A DNA stretch of 64,000 nt from contig NZ_JAHLLW010000004.1 of NCBI RefSeq assembly GCF_019426345.1, forward strand, positions 132,282 through 196,281, read 5' to 3'. A program made the position numbers and the translations under genes. Below, piece after piece: positions 19,616-27,386 of the stretch. The DNA is from Marinomonas lutimaris (GTDB lineage Bacteria > Pseudomonadota > Gammaproteobacteria > Pseudomonadales > Marinomonadaceae). How positions within the stretch are numbered: the first letter of the stretch is position 1; each line of letters opens with the position of its first letter. The notes beneath the pieces were generated by a model that was given only the letters and a program-made list of their open reading frames with translations, did no database searches and had not been told where the DNA came from.

Positions 19616-20071
19616 TTAACCGTTTAACGCCGTATTCAACAAAATATCCAAATGGACTACTGCATTGCCTTTATCACCACTATCCACTGAGTCTGACCCA
19701 CCTAATCGTAAAGCAGGCGTATAAAAATACATCTCATCAACAGCCAATGGGCCTTTTAATGCTTGGATGGCCTCTACTTTACTTTTGACAAAAAAGTCAT
19801 TAATAACGTCTTGGTCGCAACACCAGTCATTGAAGAAATCCACAGCATCCCAAGCAAGGGCGCCCGTGTCGGAGGTATGAGGATCAATAAATGAAACATC
19901 TTCAATCACCTCATCATCACCTTCTTCGTTTAACAAACGATAATATAAAATATCGCCAAAAGCGGTTATCGCTATAGGAAGGCGAGTCATATTCTCATCG
20001 GTCATTAACCATCCCAAAAGATTCTCTACATATTTGCCGTAACCGACAATATAGAATAGCCCCTGCAGCAC
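19616..20071 (-). pseudogene. DUF1851 (Tdi1 C-terminal-like) gene remnant, 5' end lost
   Basis: The frame encodes up to 151 aa. From YGKYVENLLGWLMTDEN through PIAITAFGDILYYRL, FIDPHTSD, LGPLAVDEMY-like GPLAVDEMYFYTPALRLGGS to DILLNTAL it matches the DUF1851 domain found at the C-terminus of Tdi1-type type VI secretion immunity proteins. The usual N-terminal GAD-like half, before G-F/Y-G-K-Y, is missing: upstream sequence instead belongs to a rhomboid fragment in another frame, with the junction near 20050. GTG 20071 or the ATG of MTDEN could still give a short product, but the domain is incomplete. Read as a deletion scar. Confidence 0.65.
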
Positions 20072-20390
20072 CTAAACCAAATATGCCCCCAGACATACCA
20101 CTTTCTACTACATCACCTGAGTAAAACAGAATAGACAAGTTTGACACCATGCAACTGATAAAAAGAACCAGTAGAAAACGTTTTGCTCCCACTCGGCGTT
20201 CATAGAGTGACGACAAACCTAACCCCAAAATATTACCCAAAAAATGCACAAAGTCGGCGTGAATAAATATATTGGTGAAAACTCGGTAAGGGGAAGACAA
20301 AAATATATCGGCATCATTAATGAGTGAATATTGAAAGTAGTCAAGTTCATTAACAACAAAATCAAAGTCAGTGGTAACGTAGAACACCAA
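19995..20390 (-). pseudogene. Rhomboid-family protease fragment, truncated at both ends
   Basis: Frame of 131 aa. SSPYRVFTNIFIHADFVHFL GNILGLGLSSLYERRVG and the serine motif GMSGGIFGLGAAGAI are rhomboid intramembrane-protease hallmarks (first conserved His/Asn region and catalytic Ser in G-x-S-G). The protein then stops within 25 residues in unrelated sequence, so the later helix with the catalytic histidine is absent and it cannot be an active protease. The apparent GTG start has no ribosome site and overlaps the broken PH-like gene. It shares about 77 nt with the DUF1851 remnant in a different frame. Confidence 0.65.
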
Positions 20391-20645
20391 AATTTATTTT
20401 TTCTATTTCATCAAATCGAAAGAAGTCCATACTTTTAAACTTGCCAAGATAGCTCAATTTAAAAAAATATATGCCACTCTCACTTACACCTATCATGTAA
20501 GATTTCATACTTAGAACAAAAAAAAGGACCTATTAGAAAGAAATAGCAATATTTTTGGTGGGCTAATAGCTTGAAAAAAACCTTTAAAGACATCGCCATC
20601 ATTCAGATTATTCTCGATATAATGCTGAGCTTGTTCCTTGTTCAT
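20368..20645 (-). pseudogene. Frameshifted PH-domain-like (bPH) gene fragment
   Basis: ATG 20645 has AGGATG upstream and encodes MNKEQAQHYIENNLNDGDVF, then FKGFFQAISPPKILLFLSN, before stopping at 20511 right after a run of eight T (minus strand). Adding one base at that run restores a frame with MKSYMIGVSESGIYFFKLSY LGKFKSMDFFRFDEIEKINFG, the continuation expected for a small bacterial PH-like domain family. That frame ends at 20368, where rhomboid-like sequence begins, so the 3' end is missing too. It is not in any long open frame and was found by reading the minus strand by hand. The family is recalled from memory. Confidence 0.6.
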
Positions 20646-20763
20646 AACACATCCTATCTTATGATATACAATCCTTAACATGAGCGCGGGAACTCATACA
20701 CAACATTTTAGATAGTCGTAAATCCCTCTCATATATTCAGCCTATTTTACTTATATGCATAAG

Positions 20764-20797
20764 AAAAAAAAGGGCAGATGCGAACTCACCAGCCCTT
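20764..20797 (-). terminator. Terminator of the exported DUF7282-like gene
   Basis: On the minus strand AAGGGC pairs with GCCCTT across a 16-nt loop and is followed directly by a run of T (A-run at 20764-20771 on the plus strand), 19 nt after the gene's stop. Confidence 0.75.
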
Positions 20798-20815
20798 ATT
20801 GACTAATCTTCTACA

Positions 20816-21241
20816 TTATTTTGCTTTGATCACGTCCATCACCAGCTTGCCGTCTACTTTGATTGGGCCATCTTCTTTCGCGCCCAAGGTATATTCAAAA
20901 ATACCTGTTTTCATGCCACCAGCTTCGCCATGCAACATCAGCATTAGCATTTCACCAGACTTAACAGGTTCAGTAAGAATCGCTGCCACATCATGATTTT
21001 CGCCTTTTTTAAGTGGCGCATAAGCTACCACAGGACCAGGCTTCATCGCCTTATCTGTACGATGAACAACCAACCAACCATTGCTCTCAGCCATTATCAT
21101 GTCGGCACTGACAGTTCCGCCCGAGACATCCTGATCACTGCCTTTAACTGCAAGTTTACCGCTCATTCCACCAGCTAACGTAACACCAGTCATTGTCAAA
21201 ATACCTAAACCAAGCGCAATACGTGAAAATGTATTTTTCAT
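20816..21241 (-). CDS. Exported protein with DUF7282-like fold
   Basis: A 141-aa protein with a cleavable signal peptide (MKNTFSRIALGLGILTMTGV then TLAGG). The mature part reads SADMIMAESNGWLVVHRTDK, KPGPVVAYAPLKKGENHDVA and MLMLHGEAGGMKTGIFEYTL, resembling DUF7282-type periplasmic domains (V-V-H-x-D/T, G-P-V-x-A/G-x-x-P-L-K-x-G). Function unknown; several related proteins sit near metal or redox genes, but nothing here points to a role. It is monocistronic with its own terminator, next to the proX promoter region. Confidence 0.75.
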   Translation of the reverse strand: MKNTFSRIALGLGILTMTGVTLAGGMSGKLAVKGSDQDVSGGTVSADMIMAESNGWLVVHRTDKAMKPGPVVAYAPLKKGENHDVAAILTEPVKSGEMLMLMLHGEAGGMKTGIFEYTLGAKEDGPIKVDGKLVMDVIKAK

Positions 21242-21650
21242 AATAAACCTCTAAATTGTGTCTTATTGAGTAGTATTTTCTTTTTACACTCATAGTTACG
21301 AGCACACTTGAAAAAGGTTTCAGCAAATAAGTGTTTTTAAAAATTATTTTTTACACTTGAAAATAAATGCCAACTAATCACACATGTGACGTAAAAATTC
21401 TTCTAATTAGGAGAAGGCTTGAACCCGACAAAAACACAATTCACACATCTAATTTAGACACAAAGCTTCAAATACTCAGTGTATCTTTTTCACTTAAAAA
21501 GCAACCAAATCAAGCATATTGGATGCATTCAATCACAACTAAAATGATTAAAAATTTGAAATGTAATAATTAGATATGTAAGTTAATAGTCAACTTCCTA
21601 TAAAAAAAACCAAAATTCTTTGATAAAAATCATCACTAAAGGACACAATT
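21242..21650. promoter_or_regulatory. Intergenic region upstream of proX
   Basis: A 409-nt, strongly AT-rich gap between divergent genes. It should hold the promoters of the DUF7282-like gene and proXWV, the latter probably osmoregulated. One open frame at 21367-21573 has no ribosome site or recognisable product and is not taken as a gene. No clear operator, riboswitch or repeat was seen. Confidence 0.5.
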
Positions 21651-22655
21651 ATGAAAAGTAAATTACTACTTTCTGTTGCCCTGACTCTGGGAGCTTCAGG
21701 AGCATTCGCGGCTCACCACGAATGCGGAAAAGTGACCATAGCAGACATGAACTGGAGCTCGGCTTCACTGATTGCTAACATTGATAAGTTCATTCTAACC
21801 AATGGCTTTGGTTGCGATGCAGAATTAGTACCAGGTGATACTATGCCAACAGGTACATCAATGATTGAAAAAGGCCAGCCAGACATTGCACCAGAACTTT
21901 GGACGAACTCCTTCAATGACTTATTGAACCAAGGTGTTGATGAGGGTCGCTTAAAACTCGCTGGTAAGTCTCTATCTGACGGTGGTGAAGAAGGTTTCTG
22001 GGTTCCTGCTTACATGGTTGAAGAAGACCCAGAACTTGCCACTATAGAAGGGGTGATCAAACACGCAAAAGAATTCCCACACCCTGAAGATGATAACGTA
22101 TCTGGCTTCTACGGCTGTCCTGCAGGTTGGGGTTGTCAGATTTCCAGTTCTAATTTATTTCGAGCCCTAAAATTGAAGGAAGAAGGGTTTGAATTGATCG
22201 ACCCAGGTTCTGGCGCGGGTCTAGCCGGTTCTATCGCCAAAGCTTATGAGCGTAAAGCACCATGGTTTGGTTACTACTGGGCGCCAACAGCTGTGCTAGG
22301 TAAGTACAAAATGGTTAAGGTCGACTTTGGCTCAGGTGTAAAAACAGAGGAATTTATAAACTGTATTGCGCTAGCAGACTGTTTAGAGCCAAAAGTGTCC
22401 ATGTACCCACCTTCTCCAGTCTACACAGTTACCACTGACGAGTTCGCTGACAAATCACCAGAAGCATATGACTACCTAGGCAAACGCTCTTTCACTAACG
22501 AGCAAATGAATGGCCTACTTGCTTGGATTGAAGAAAATCAGGCGGATGGCCAATATGCCGCTGAAAACTTTATGTTTGAGCATGAGGATGTCTGGTCTAA
22601 GTGGGTCAGCGCGGATGTAAAAAACAAACTTATGACAGCACTAGATAACCTCTAA
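21651..22655 (+). CDS. proX: Glycine betaine/proline ABC transporter substrate-binding protein ProX
   Basis: Periplasmic binding protein for betaine-type osmolytes (OpuAC domain, about residues 24-330). The signal peptide ends at FAA; four cysteines in the mature part (HECGKV, GFGCDAEL, YGCPAGWGCQIS) are as in Gram-negative ProX relatives. Tryptophans in MNWSSAS, ELWTNS and APWFGYYWAPTA would form the aromatic cage for the quaternary ammonium. AAGGAC lies before the ATG. It heads proX-proW-proV; a terminator-like hairpin after it should allow excess binding protein. Together with ectABC this gives both synthesis and import of compatible solutes. Confidence 0.93.
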   Translation: MKSKLLLSVALTLGASGAFAAHHECGKVTIADMNWSSASLIANIDKFILTNGFGCDAELVPGDTMPTGTSMIEKGQPDIAPELWTNSFNDLLNQGVDEGRLKLAGKSLSDGGEEGFWVPAYMVEEDPELATIEGVIKHAKEFPHPEDDNVSGFYGCPAGWGCQISSSNLFRALKLKEEGFELIDPGSGAGLAGSIAKAYERKAPWFGYYWAPTAVLGKYKMVKVDFGSGVKTEEFINCIALADCLEPKVSMYPPSPVYTVTTDEFADKSPEAYDYLGKRSFTNEQMNGLLAWIEENQADGQYAAENFMFEHEDVWSKWVSADVKNKLMTALDNL

Positions 22656-22675
22656 GCTTGCCATATGACATTCAT

Positions 22676-22711
22676 ATCACGAGTAAGGCCTTTCCTTGCT
22701 CGTGATTTTTT
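22676..22711 (+). terminator. Hairpin with T-run between proX and proW
   Basis: ATCACGAGTAAGG pairs with CCTTGCTCGTGAT (one G-T) over a 5-nt loop, followed by TTTTT. It lies 20 nt after proX and 30 nt before proW: probably a partial terminator giving more ProX than membrane subunits. Confidence 0.88.
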
Positions 22712-22740
22712 CCTACCTGATATAACCGAAAGAAAATACT

Positions 22741-23643
22741 ATGGCTGATCAATCTTGGCTTACTGAATTTCCCGATATGAGCCGCAGAGAACTTCTGGGA
22801 ATACGAAAAACACTGGATGGCGCATACCGAGATTTTTCACGCGCTTATGGTGATCAAATCGAAGCGTTCTTCGACCCTCTACTGAGTTTCCTAGTGTGGT
22901 TTGAAAACTTACTGCTAAATACACCTTGGTGGTTAGTATTGGGGGTTTTAGCTGGCTTAGTATATTTCATGAGCCGATCTTGGAAGCTTTGTGTTGGTGT
23001 CTCTGTCTCCTTATTAGCCATTGGCTATTTTGGCATGTGGGATAATACGATGCGAACGCTCAGTATTATTACCGTTTGTACCTTCTTGGCCATAGTCATA
23101 GGCATTCCCGTGGGAATCATGATGGCACGCTCAAATCGAGCGCAGTCCATCATCACCCCCTTTTTAGACATAATGCAGACCATGCCAGCCTTTGTATATT
23201 TAATTCCTGTCGTAATGCTATTGGGTATAGGCAAAATCCCAGGGGTCATCGCAGTGGTAATTTACGCTATACCGCCCGTCATTCGCTTAACCAATTTGGG
23301 TATTCGCCTAGTACCGCACGAAACCTTGGAAGCGGCGACAGCATTTGGAGCAACTCCAACACAACGTCTGTTTAGAGTTCAGCTACCACTCGCCATGCCA
23401 ACGATTATGGCTGGTATCAACCAAACCATTATGATGGCACTCGCCATGGTCGTTATCGCTTCCATGATTGGCGTAAAAGGTCTTGGACAGCCCGTTTTAA
23501 AATCCATCACTAATCAATATTTTACCCTAGGCTTATTGAATGGATTAGCGATTGTAGCCCTCGCTATCATGTTTGACCGCGTATCTCAAAGCTATGCAAA
23601 GCGCACACAAAAACATCTTAGAGGCGACCACAATGGAAAATAA
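22741..23643 (+). CDS. proW: Glycine betaine/proline ABC transporter permease ProW
   Basis: Inner-membrane permease, 300 aa. After an amphipathic N-terminal stretch (about 1-60) come six or seven hydrophobic helices; the ABC-coupling loop is ETLEAATAFGATPTQRLFRV (EAA motif) with QLPLAMPTIMAG. The segment VIYAIPPVIRLTNLGIR matches ProW/OpuAB permeases. It is translationally coupled to proV, whose ATG lies 11 nt inside its 3' end. Confidence 0.94.
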   Translation: MADQSWLTEFPDMSRRELLGIRKTLDGAYRDFSRAYGDQIEAFFDPLLSFLVWFENLLLNTPWWLVLGVLAGLVYFMSRSWKLCVGVSVSLLAIGYFGMWDNTMRTLSIITVCTFLAIVIGIPVGIMMARSNRAQSIITPFLDIMQTMPAFVYLIPVVMLLGIGKIPGVIAVVIYAIPPVIRLTNLGIRLVPHETLEAATAFGATPTQRLFRVQLPLAMPTIMAGINQTIMMALAMVVIASMIGVKGLGQPVLKSITNQYFTLGLLNGLAIVALAIMFDRVSQSYAKRTQKHLRGDHNGK

Positions 23644-24820
23644 TTCAACTCCACTTATTGAAATTGAATCCCTCACTCAAATCTTTGGCAATACCCCAGA
23701 AAAGGTATTACCAAAGGTGAATGATGGTATGAGCAAAAGCGATGTGCTCGCTACCACGGGTCACACAGTTGGCTTACGCGACATAAATCTCTCGGTTAAT
23801 CGCGGTGAAATTTTTGTCATCATGGGACTATCAGGGTCTGGCAAATCCACCTTGATTCGTCACTTTAACCGCTTGATCGACCCAACAGCCGGTAAGATAA
23901 AAGTGGAAGGCGAAGACATTCTAACCCTAAGCCCAAAAGAGTTAATTCAATTCCGTCGCCATAAGATGTCCATGGTATTCCAACATTTTGGCTTGATGCC
24001 TCACCACTGCGTCCTCGACAATGTAGGTTACGGCTTATCAATTCAAGGGAAAAAACCTAGTATTTGGAAAAACAAAGCCAAACAATGGCTCGAAGTCGTA
24101 GGTCTGGAAGGCTACGAAGATCAATACCCTTCTCAACTGTCTGGCGGTCAGCAACAGCGGGTGGGGTTAGCACGAGCCCTGTGCACAGACGCTGAAATCC
24201 TTTTAATGGACGAGGCTTTTTCAGCGCTTGATCCACTGATCCGCTATGAGATGCAGACTCAGTTAATCGAACTACAAGGCAAACTGCAGAAAACCATCAT
24301 TTTTATTACCCATGATCTAGATGAAGCATTACGCTTAGGTGATCGCATTGCCGTACTAAAAGACGGAGAAATGATTCAGGTCGGTACGTCTGAAGATATT
24401 ATTTTAAATCCAGTCGATGACTATGTAAGAGATTTTGCCAAAGACGTAAACCGCGCCAAGGCTTTAAAAGTTAAGCATATTATGGAGCGAAGCAAGAACA
24501 GAGTCATAGATTGCGATTCTGCAGAAGGCTTAGCCGATGCGTTCAAAAAACATGACATCTTGGTTTGGACCAAAAGCAACCAGCTGCAAGGTGTGGTCAG
24601 TAAAAATCGTCTAGCGGCTTACCAAGCTGGTCGTATCGATTCACCACTTTTACATCAAAGTAGTGTGAAAGAGAAAGACTACTTACAAACCGTGTTACCG
24701 ATCGCCCTTTTAGCAGACCATCATTTGTTGCCAGTGCTAGACAGTGACAACCAAGTTATTGGCTGTCTTTCAAATGATGCCATTGCAGAAGTATTAAGCC
24801 CAAGTTTTGACGCCGCTTGA
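23633..24820 (+). CDS. proV: Glycine betaine/proline ABC transporter ATP-binding protein ProV
   Basis: ATPase energising ProXW, 395 aa from ATG 23633 (the frame extends 20 codons further into proW). Walker A GLSGSGKST (about 72-80), signature [15 protein letters not shown] and Walker B ILLMDEAFSALDPL are intact. The C-terminal 110 residues form tandem CBS-like modules (VKHIMERSKNRVIDCDSAEG to HLLPVLDSDNQVIGCLSNDA), which in OpuA/ProV proteins sense ionic strength or nucleotides. Last gene of the operon, followed by a terminator. Confidence 0.94.
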   Translation: MENNSTPLIEIESLTQIFGNTPEKVLPKVNDGMSKSDVLATTGHTVGLRDINLSVNRGEIFVIMGLSGSGKSTLIRHFNRLIDPTAGKIKVEGEDILTLSPKELIQFRRHKMSMVFQHFGLMPHHCVLDNVGYGLSIQGKKPSIWKNKAKQWLEVVGLEGYEDQYPSQLSGGQQQRVGLARALCTDAEILLMDEAFSALDPLIRYEMQTQLIELQGKLQKTIIFITHDLDEALRLGDRIAVLKDGEMIQVGTSEDIILNPVDDYVRDFAKDVNRAKALKVKHIMERSKNRVIDCDSAEGLADAFKKHDILVWTKSNQLQGVVSKNRLAAYQAGRIDSPLLHQSSVKEKDYLQTVLPIALLADHHLLPVLDSDNQVIGCLSNDAIAEVLSPSFDAA

Positions 24821-24862
24821 CGCAAAACTTTGCTCAAAAAAAGATGATACTGATTACTAATG

Positions 24863-24892
24863 AGCCCTAGCTACCTGCTGGGGCTGTTTTTT
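24863..24892 (+). terminator. Terminator of proXWV
   Basis: AGCCCTAGC and GCTGGGGCT make a 9-bp stem (one G-T) over a 5-nt loop, followed by GTTTTTT. It lies 43 nt after proV. Confidence 0.9.
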
Positions 24893-24923
24893 AGTTCAAC
24901 TTTGCGCCACCACGATTCCTTCA

Positions 24924-25688
24924 TCACAAAGACGTTGGATATAGCCTACCGTGAATGGCTGGCCCAGTTGGTACTCCGGTTGGAGAACCGCCTGCAGGCT
25001 CAACACTGATTCCAAACGTTGCATGACGAATCACCGCCGGATCGTAATTAATTTGCTTTTGAATTGGCGAAGCCACATTCGCCAACAAACCTAAAGATCG
25101 CGGTGTTGGCCCAATTTCATCCGCTTTAATCCACAACTGATAGGTTTTCCCCTCTGCCTGTCCTTGTGCACTAACAGGGCGAACAGTAAGCTGACGAGTG
25201 TCAATATCCAGTGACATAATAAAAGCAGGTTGTTTATCGTCCGCTTGAAAAACCGCAACAAAAGGTGCATTAGCCTGAACGACTGGCGCAACTGGTGGTT
25301 TAATGACCATAAACACAGCAAGACACGCGGCAATAGCAGAGGCGCCAAATGCAGTAAACCGCCAGCGCTTTAGCTTTGCACGCATCGCTTCCATTTCGAC
25401 AACAACGGTTGAAGCGGCTAAGTTTAGCGAATCATTGCTCAAAGATTTTTTATCAGTTTGTTGATCGAGCTTAGCTAAAATCTCATCAAACAAACCTACC
25501 CTTGGCTCTGCATCCTGCACATAGTCGTTTAGCCCAGCAAGGTGTACTTGCCAGTTTACAATAGCTTGCTCGAGCAAAGGATCATTCGCACGTCGTGCTT
25601 CTACCGCGTCGCGCTCATCTTTATCCAAAGTACCCAGTACATACTCTGCAGCTAATGTGTGAATGGATGTTTCTTCGTCGTTATTCAT
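24924..25688 (-). CDS. Anti-sigma factor, RskA-type
   Basis: Predicted membrane-anchored inhibitor of the ECF sigma factor encoded just upstream. From ATG 25688 (254 aa) it has an N-terminal zinc-finger-less anti-sigma domain (HTLAAEYVLGTLDKDERDAV), a single membrane helix (FTAFGASAIAACLAVFMVI, about 112-130), and a periplasmic anti-sigma-K C-terminal domain (GKTYQLWIKADEIGPTPRSL). The start overlaps the sigma stop as ATGA, so the pair is translationally coupled. The longer frame to 25733 would overlap the sigma gene further and is not preferred. The inducing signal is unknown. Confidence 0.9.
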   Translation of the reverse strand: MNNDEETSIHTLAAEYVLGTLDKDERDAVEARRANDPLLEQAIVNWQVHLAGLNDYVQDAEPRVGLFDEILAKLDQQTDKKSLSNDSLNLAASTVVVEMEAMRAKLKRWRFTAFGASAIAACLAVFMVIKPPVAPVVQANAPFVAVFQADDKQPAFIMSLDIDTRQLTVRPVSAQGQAEGKTYQLWIKADEIGPTPRSLGLLANVASPIQKQINYDPAVIRHATFGISVEPAGGSPTGVPTGPAIHGRLYPTSL

Positions 25689-26254
25689 AAGTTCATACAA
25701 CCTTGCAGCTGTTTGATGCTGCGATGAAGCCAAGTTTTAATAGTACCTAAAGGCTGTTCAAAACGCTCAGCAAGCTCTTGACGGGAACAACCATCAAGGT
25801 ATGCAGCCTTTATCATTTGTGCACGAGGCGATTCAAGACCAGCCAAGCAAGACTCAAGCTTTAATAAATCTCGGCTCTTGCTAAAAGAATCATCTGGCGC
25901 CATAGAGTCATCTACGATTAAATCAAAATCCACATCCGTATCACTGCTTGGCAATTGGTTTTTCCGCACTTCATCAATGGTACGATTACGTGCAATGGTT
26001 GCCATCCAAGTAATGGGTGACGCAAGGTTCGCATCAAAACTCGAGGCTTTATCCCATATTTTAAGATAAACCTCTTGCAACACCTCTTCGGATACCGCCT
26101 GATTCTTCAAGATACGATAAACAATGCCAAAAAGTTTCCGATAAGTTACTTCATACAGTTCAGAGAAGGCTGAACGATCTTCTTTTGCCACTCGAATCAG
26201 TAAATTTGCCAAGGATTCCGTGGTGTGCTGTTCCGCTAATAAAGATTGATTCAT
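25685..26254 (-). CDS. ECF-family RNA polymerase sigma factor
   Basis: A 189-aa extracytoplasmic-function sigma factor of the SigK/RpoE type. Region 2 reads FSELYEVTYRKLFGIVYRIL with VLQEVYLKIWDKASSFD and ITWMATIARNRTIDEVRK; region 4 has LDGCSRQELAERFEQPLGTI KTWLHRS. It is co-transcribed with its RskA-type anti-sigma factor. Such pairs are usually autoregulated; no confident promoter was identified. Targets are unknown; in other bacteria this family answers envelope or oxidative stress. Confidence 0.93.
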   Translation of the reverse strand: MNQSLLAEQHTTESLANLLIRVAKEDRSAFSELYEVTYRKLFGIVYRILKNQAVSEEVLQEVYLKIWDKASSFDANLASPITWMATIARNRTIDEVRKNQLPSSDTDVDFDLIVDDSMAPDDSFSKSRDLLKLESCLAGLESPRAQMIKAAYLDGCSRQELAERFEQPLGTIKTWLHRSIKQLQGCMNL

Positions 26255-26323
26255 AAGACTCGCATCGATTAGGTACCCACTTCGTAAGATGTCAGTATTA
26301 CACTATTTTTGCTCAAACCCAAT

Positions 26324-26740
26324 TCAAGAAACTATAACTTCAATAAACCACTTTGGCTGCATATCCTCGAAGTCTGTTCGAATATTGGCAGGTAAGTAAC
26401 TGGCGGAATCTAGCACAAAAGCTTTGCCATCAACTCGCTTAAACACCACCCAATGCCAGAAGTCTTTACCTGCTTCTTGGTGGTGTTTAATAGCAAGCAA
26501 AGCTAAATCTGGCAGAGTGCTCCATGATGCAAAAGGAATCTCTTCGGTCGATGTTTTCACGTCAACAGCAGACAGCATTTCTCTAACATACTGGGTATCC
26601 GACCAAAGAGATTTATCATCCGCATAAATTCCCATCGCATTGGCAGAGGCTTTCATTTGTGAATAGGTTTTACCCAAAATATTCGCCACAGCAGCGATAC
26701 CACATCCTGTGGTTTCTTCTTGTATTACAGGGCCCAGCAT
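26324..26740 (-). CDS. Peptidase C39-like protein, stand-alone
   Basis: A 138-aa single-domain papain-fold protein. Cysteine in TTGCGIAAVANILGKTYSQM (C13), histidine in FWHWVVFKR (H96) and aspartate in FVLDSASYLP (D111) form the C-H-D triad spacing of C39 peptidases. In ABC bacteriocin exporters this domain removes leader peptides, but here no membrane or ATPase domain is attached and no precursor peptide is nearby. It may process another protein or be a degraded relative with a different role. No signal peptide. Moderate confidence in fold, low in function. Confidence 0.75.
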   Translation of the reverse strand: MLGPVIQEETTGCGIAAVANILGKTYSQMKASANAMGIYADDKSLWSDTQYVREMLSAVDVKTSTEEIPFASWSTLPDLALLAIKHHQEAGKDFWHWVVFKRVDGKAFVLDSASYLPANIRTDFEDMQPKWFIEVIVS

Positions 26741-26787
26741 CTATAACTCCTTGAACATATTAAACTTCCAGAAAACCAGTTAAACAT

Positions 26788-27264
26788 TTAAAGCTTAATG
26801 ATCTTACTCACCCTCCCCAAATGCTCAAACAACGTTTTAATATCACTAAGCTTAATAACCAAGGTAGAGGTATTCACCAAGGGGTGACACTGTAATGCCT
26901 CGGATTGCCATATATCTTGATCAACAATGAGTTCGACGAAACCATCTGGGTCATTAATGACGCCCAAGATAGACACTGAACCAGGCTTTGTACCTAGGTA
27001 CTTATCTAGGCGTTCAGGCGAGGCAAAGCTCAACTGTTTAACATCAAGGCAGTCAGACAAAAAATTTAAATCTACTTGTTTCTCATCCGAAACAACAACT
27101 AAAAAATGTCGCTTTCCTTTGCGATCTCGTAAAAACAAATTCTTCGTTTTCGCGCCGGATATATGAGTGTTTATAAGATTGGCTTCTTCACACGTATAAA
27201 CAGGGGCATGATCAAACTTCTCATATGAAATGCTCAACCCATTAAGTGTTTCAAATACATCCAT
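26788..27264 (-). CDS. YbaK/ProX-type aminoacyl-tRNA deacylase
   Basis: A 158-aa free-standing editing domain related to the INS domain of ProRS. FDHAPVYTCEEANLINTHIS GAKTKNLFLRDRKGKRHFL is the characteristic start of the ProXp-ala/PrdX subgroup, which hydrolyses Ala-tRNA(Pro) in trans, and SILGVINDPDGFVELIVDQD and CHPLVNTSTLVI are typical later segments. Cytosolic. It is monocistronic downstream of the hisC terminator. Not to be confused with the betaine-binding ProX at 21651. Confidence 0.88.
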   Translation of the reverse strand: MDVFETLNGLSISYEKFDHAPVYTCEEANLINTHISGAKTKNLFLRDRKGKRHFLVVVSDEKQVDLNFLSDCLDVKQLSFASPERLDKYLGTKPGSVSILGVINDPDGFVELIVDQDIWQSEALQCHPLVNTSTLVIKLSDIKTLFEHLGRVSKIIKL

Positions 27265-27322
27265 AGCTCACTCTCCAGAACATTCCATAAAAACCTAGCC
27301 TAACAAAAAACTAAGAACATAA

Positions 27323-27350
27323 AAAAACCGCTCATTTATAAGCGGTTTTT
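27323..27350 (-). terminator. Terminator of hisC
   Basis: AAAAACCGCT and AGCGGTTTTT form a 10-bp stem around an 8-nt loop, 37 nt downstream of the hisC stop on the minus strand. The A/T tails are symmetric. Confidence 0.9.
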
Positions 27351-27386
27351 AGGATATAGCGTTTAATACAAACTATAAATAGGCTA

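Noticed and set aside
21367..21573. 68-codon open frame upstream of proX
   Set aside because: No ribosome site, no recognisable protein pattern, and AT-rich intergenic composition.
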